Assembly: GCF_003364205.1 (NCBI RefSeq)
Contig: NZ_NXLV01000001.1
Span: 186,001-250,000, forward strand
DNA length: 64,000 nt
Direction: 5' to 3'
Source: Helicobacter brantae
Lineage (GTDB): Bacteria > Campylobacterota > Campylobacteria > Campylobacterales > Helicobacteraceae
How positions within the stretch are numbered: position 1 is the stretch's first letter; the number at the start of each line of letters is the position of its first letter. A program made the translations under genes and the position numbers. Positions 62,330 through 64,000 of the stretch are shown here, one piece after another. Below the pieces are notes generated by a model. It was not told the DNA's origin. It ran no database searches and saw only the letters and a program-made list of their open reading frames with translations.

Positions 62330-64000
62330 ATGGCAAACAAAAGAGTAGTAATCGATCCAATTACAAGAATTGAGGGACACCTAAGAGTTGAGGTAGAAGT
62401 AGATGATAACAATGTGATTAGAAATGCGTTTTCTTCTTCTACACTTTGGAGAGGATTGGAGGTCATTGTCAAGGGAAGAGATCCTAAAGATGTAGGACTT
62501 ATCGTTCAAAGAATCTGTGGTGTTTGTACTTCTTCACACTATCGTGCAGGAATTGAGGCAGTTGAGAATGCTTTGGGCGTAACTATTCCACTCAATGCTC
62601 GATATGTGCGATCAATGATTGCTCAAGCACTTTTCTTGCAAGATCATATCGTTCATTTCTATCTATTGCACGGACTTGATTGGGTAGATGTCATCTCTGC
62701 TCTCAAAGCAGATCCTAAAAAAGCTGAACAAGAAGCTTATAAGTATTGCAAAAATCCTTATGCAGCAGGTGAAACTGATTTGCGATTGGCACAAGAGAAG
62801 GTTCAAAAAATGGTTGATAGTGGTCAGCTTGGAATCTTTGCAAATGGTTATTGGGGAAGCAAAACTTATAAATTCACTCCTGAGCAAAACCTTATTGCTC
62901 TCTCTCACTACCTTAAGTGTATTGAAGTTCAAAGAGATGGTGCAAAACTTATGGCAATCCTTGGTGGTAAGCAACCACACCCACAAAGCTTTGTTGTCGG
63001 TGGTGTAACTTGTGTGAGAGATTTGCTAGATCCTAGCCGACTTGCAGAGTGGAAAACTCGATTTGAAAATGTAAAAGAGTTTATTGAGAGAGCTTACTAT
63101 CCTGATGTATTGATGGCAGCTAAAATGTTTGGAGGAGAGGCAAGTGTAACTCAAGCAGTATCAGTTCCTAACTTCATCTCTGGTGAGGGAATTGCACTTA
63201 ATGCCACAGAAAATCTATTTAACCCTGGATATATCCTCAACAAAGACCTTACAAAGGCATTTGAGATTGATGAGAGCTTGATTATGGAGGAGTGCACTCA
63301 CTCTTGGTATAAAGAAGACAAACCTCTTCACCCATATGATGGGCAAACTGAGCCAAACTATACAGGATTTGTAGCTAGAGCGACAATCAATGGTGAGGGC
63401 AAAAGTGTAGAGACACCAAGTGTCAATGAAAAAGCAAAATATAGCTGGATTAAATCTCCACGATATGATTCTAAGCCATTTGAGGTTGGACCACTTGCTT
63501 GTATGCTTGTAGGATATGCTCAAGGTAATCCAAGAATCAAAAAAGTAGTAGATGATTTCCTCAAAGTATCAGGACTTCCTGCAGCAGCACTTTTCACAAC
63601 TCTAGGAAGAACAGCAGCAAGAATGCTTCAAACTAAACTCATCGCAGAGCACGGAATGGAAACATTTAATGCCCTAATTGAAAACCTCAAAAAAGATGAG
63701 AGCACTTATACTCCTTCAGTGATTGATCCTAAAAAAGAATACAAAGGACGCTACATTGGAGAGGTTCCAAGAGGTATGCTTAGCCACTGGGTAAGAATCA
63801 AAAATGGTGTAGTAGAAAACTACCAAGCTGTTGTTCCTTCAACTTGGAATGCAGGGCCAATTGATGCAAAAGGACAAAAAGGACCTTATGAGGCTAACCT
63901 TATTGGTATGAAGCTTGAGAATATTACTAAGCCACTAGAGATTATTAGAAATATTCACAGCTATGATCCTTGTATTGCTTGTGCAGTGCATGTAATGGAT
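62330..64000 (+). CDS. hydB: [NiFe] uptake hydrogenase large subunit (3' end beyond window)
   Basis: The nickel-containing catalytic subunit, which oxidises H2 at the periplasmic face and feeds electrons to the quinone pool. The frame is open for 557 codons to the edge. The N-terminal nickel motif is QRICGVCTSSHY and the C-terminal one appears as SYDPCIACAVHVMD just before the end, so only about 15-20 residues, including the cleaved C-terminal peptide, are missing. It starts 2 bases after hydA. H2 oxidation is a main energy source in Helicobacter. Confidence 0.96.
   Translation, partial: MANKRVVIDPITRIEGHLRVEVEVDDNNVIRNAFSSSTLWRGLEVIVKGRDPKDVGLIVQRICGVCTSSHYRAGIEAVENALGVTIPLNARYVRSMIAQALFLQDHIVHFYLLHGLDWVDVISALKADPKKAEQEAYKYCKNPYAAGETDLRLAQEKVQKMVDSGQLGIFANGYWGSKTYKFTPEQNLIALSHYLKCIEVQRDGAKLMAILGGKQPHPQSFVVGGVTCVRDLLDPSRLAEWKTRFENVKEFIERAYYPDVLMAAKMFGGEASVTQAVSVPNFISGEGIALNATENLFNPGYILNKDLTKAFEIDESLIMEECTHSWYKEDKPLHPYDGQTEPNYTGFVARATINGEGKSVETPSVNEKAKYSWIKSPRYDSKPFEVGPLACMLVGYAQGNPRIKKVVDDFLKVSGLPAAALFTTLGRTAARMLQTKLIAEHGMETFNALIENLKKDESTYTPSVIDPKKEYKGRYIGEVPRGMLSHWVRIKNGVVENYQAVVPSTWNAGPIDAKGQKGPYEANLIGMKLENITKPLEIIRNIHSYDPCIACAVHVMD

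Overview
The window is a gene-dense stretch of a Campylobacterota genome, most likely a Helicobacter other than H. pylori. The evidence is the low-GC coding style, the Helicobacter-type autotransporter and outer-membrane proteins, and several gene blocks in the order I recall from H. pylori: flhX-ribE-tatD-mltD-rlpA-...-mrdA, pseB-coaBC, lpxB-greA-dut-...-coaX-gmhB-hldD-hldE-gmhA, and fliF-fliG-fliH-dxs. These blocks are shuffled relative to H. pylori, and accessory material sits at the joints. I see no rRNA, tRNA, CRISPR array, insertion sequence or prophage.

Layout. 1-11.9 kb: riboflavin synthase, then a long plus-strand run for cell-wall and envelope work (lytic transglycosylase, RlpA, KdsC, LptC/LptA, EngB, PBP2), PseB for flagellin glycosylation, CoaBC and UppS. 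11.9-14.0 kb: a duplicated outer-membrane protein gene; the second copy carries the last bases of uppS, and a decayed Abi/HEPN-like gene lies between the copies. 14.0-21.6 kb: a minus-strand glycan operon (FkbM methyltransferase, ManC, a secreted ATP-dependent DNA ligase, Gmd, alpha-1,3-fucosyltransferase, Fcl, WlbA, WlbB). With the ManB-like mutase at 46.4-47.8 kb it supplies GDP-L-fucose for LPS fucosylation. 21.6-29.2 kb: CcoG, two passenger-less beta-barrel proteins, a radical SAM protein, an ABC-F ATPase and GuaA. 29.25-31.1 kb: an AT-rich type II restriction-modification pair inserted between guaA and proA. 31.3-43.6 kb: ProA, IspG, then the lpxB to gmhA block making lipid A and ADP-heptose.

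43.6-46.4 kb holds a large autotransporter whose start region contains an 11-C tract. Then come ManB (minus) and a very tight plus-strand operon from fliF to a 54-residue membrane protein at 56.3 kb: flagellar MS ring and switch, DXP synthase, a tyrosine phosphatase, an ArsC/Spx-like protein, an NlpC/P60 lipoprotein and a ZnuA-like protein that contains no histidine. 56.4-61.0 kb is a complete fructose phosphotransferase operon (fruK-fruA-ptsH-ptsI), unusual for this mostly non-saccharolytic group. The window ends inside the large subunit of a Tat-exported [NiFe] uptake hydrogenase.

The main theme is surface variability. Three genes, the fucosyltransferase, the FkbM methyltransferase and the autotransporter, each hold a C/G homopolymer of exactly 11 bases inside or at the start of the reading frame. 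The two glycan genes are in frame as sequenced. In the autotransporter the start with the best ribosome binding site is out of frame, and it ends in an ATGA overlap with the start of the signal peptide.
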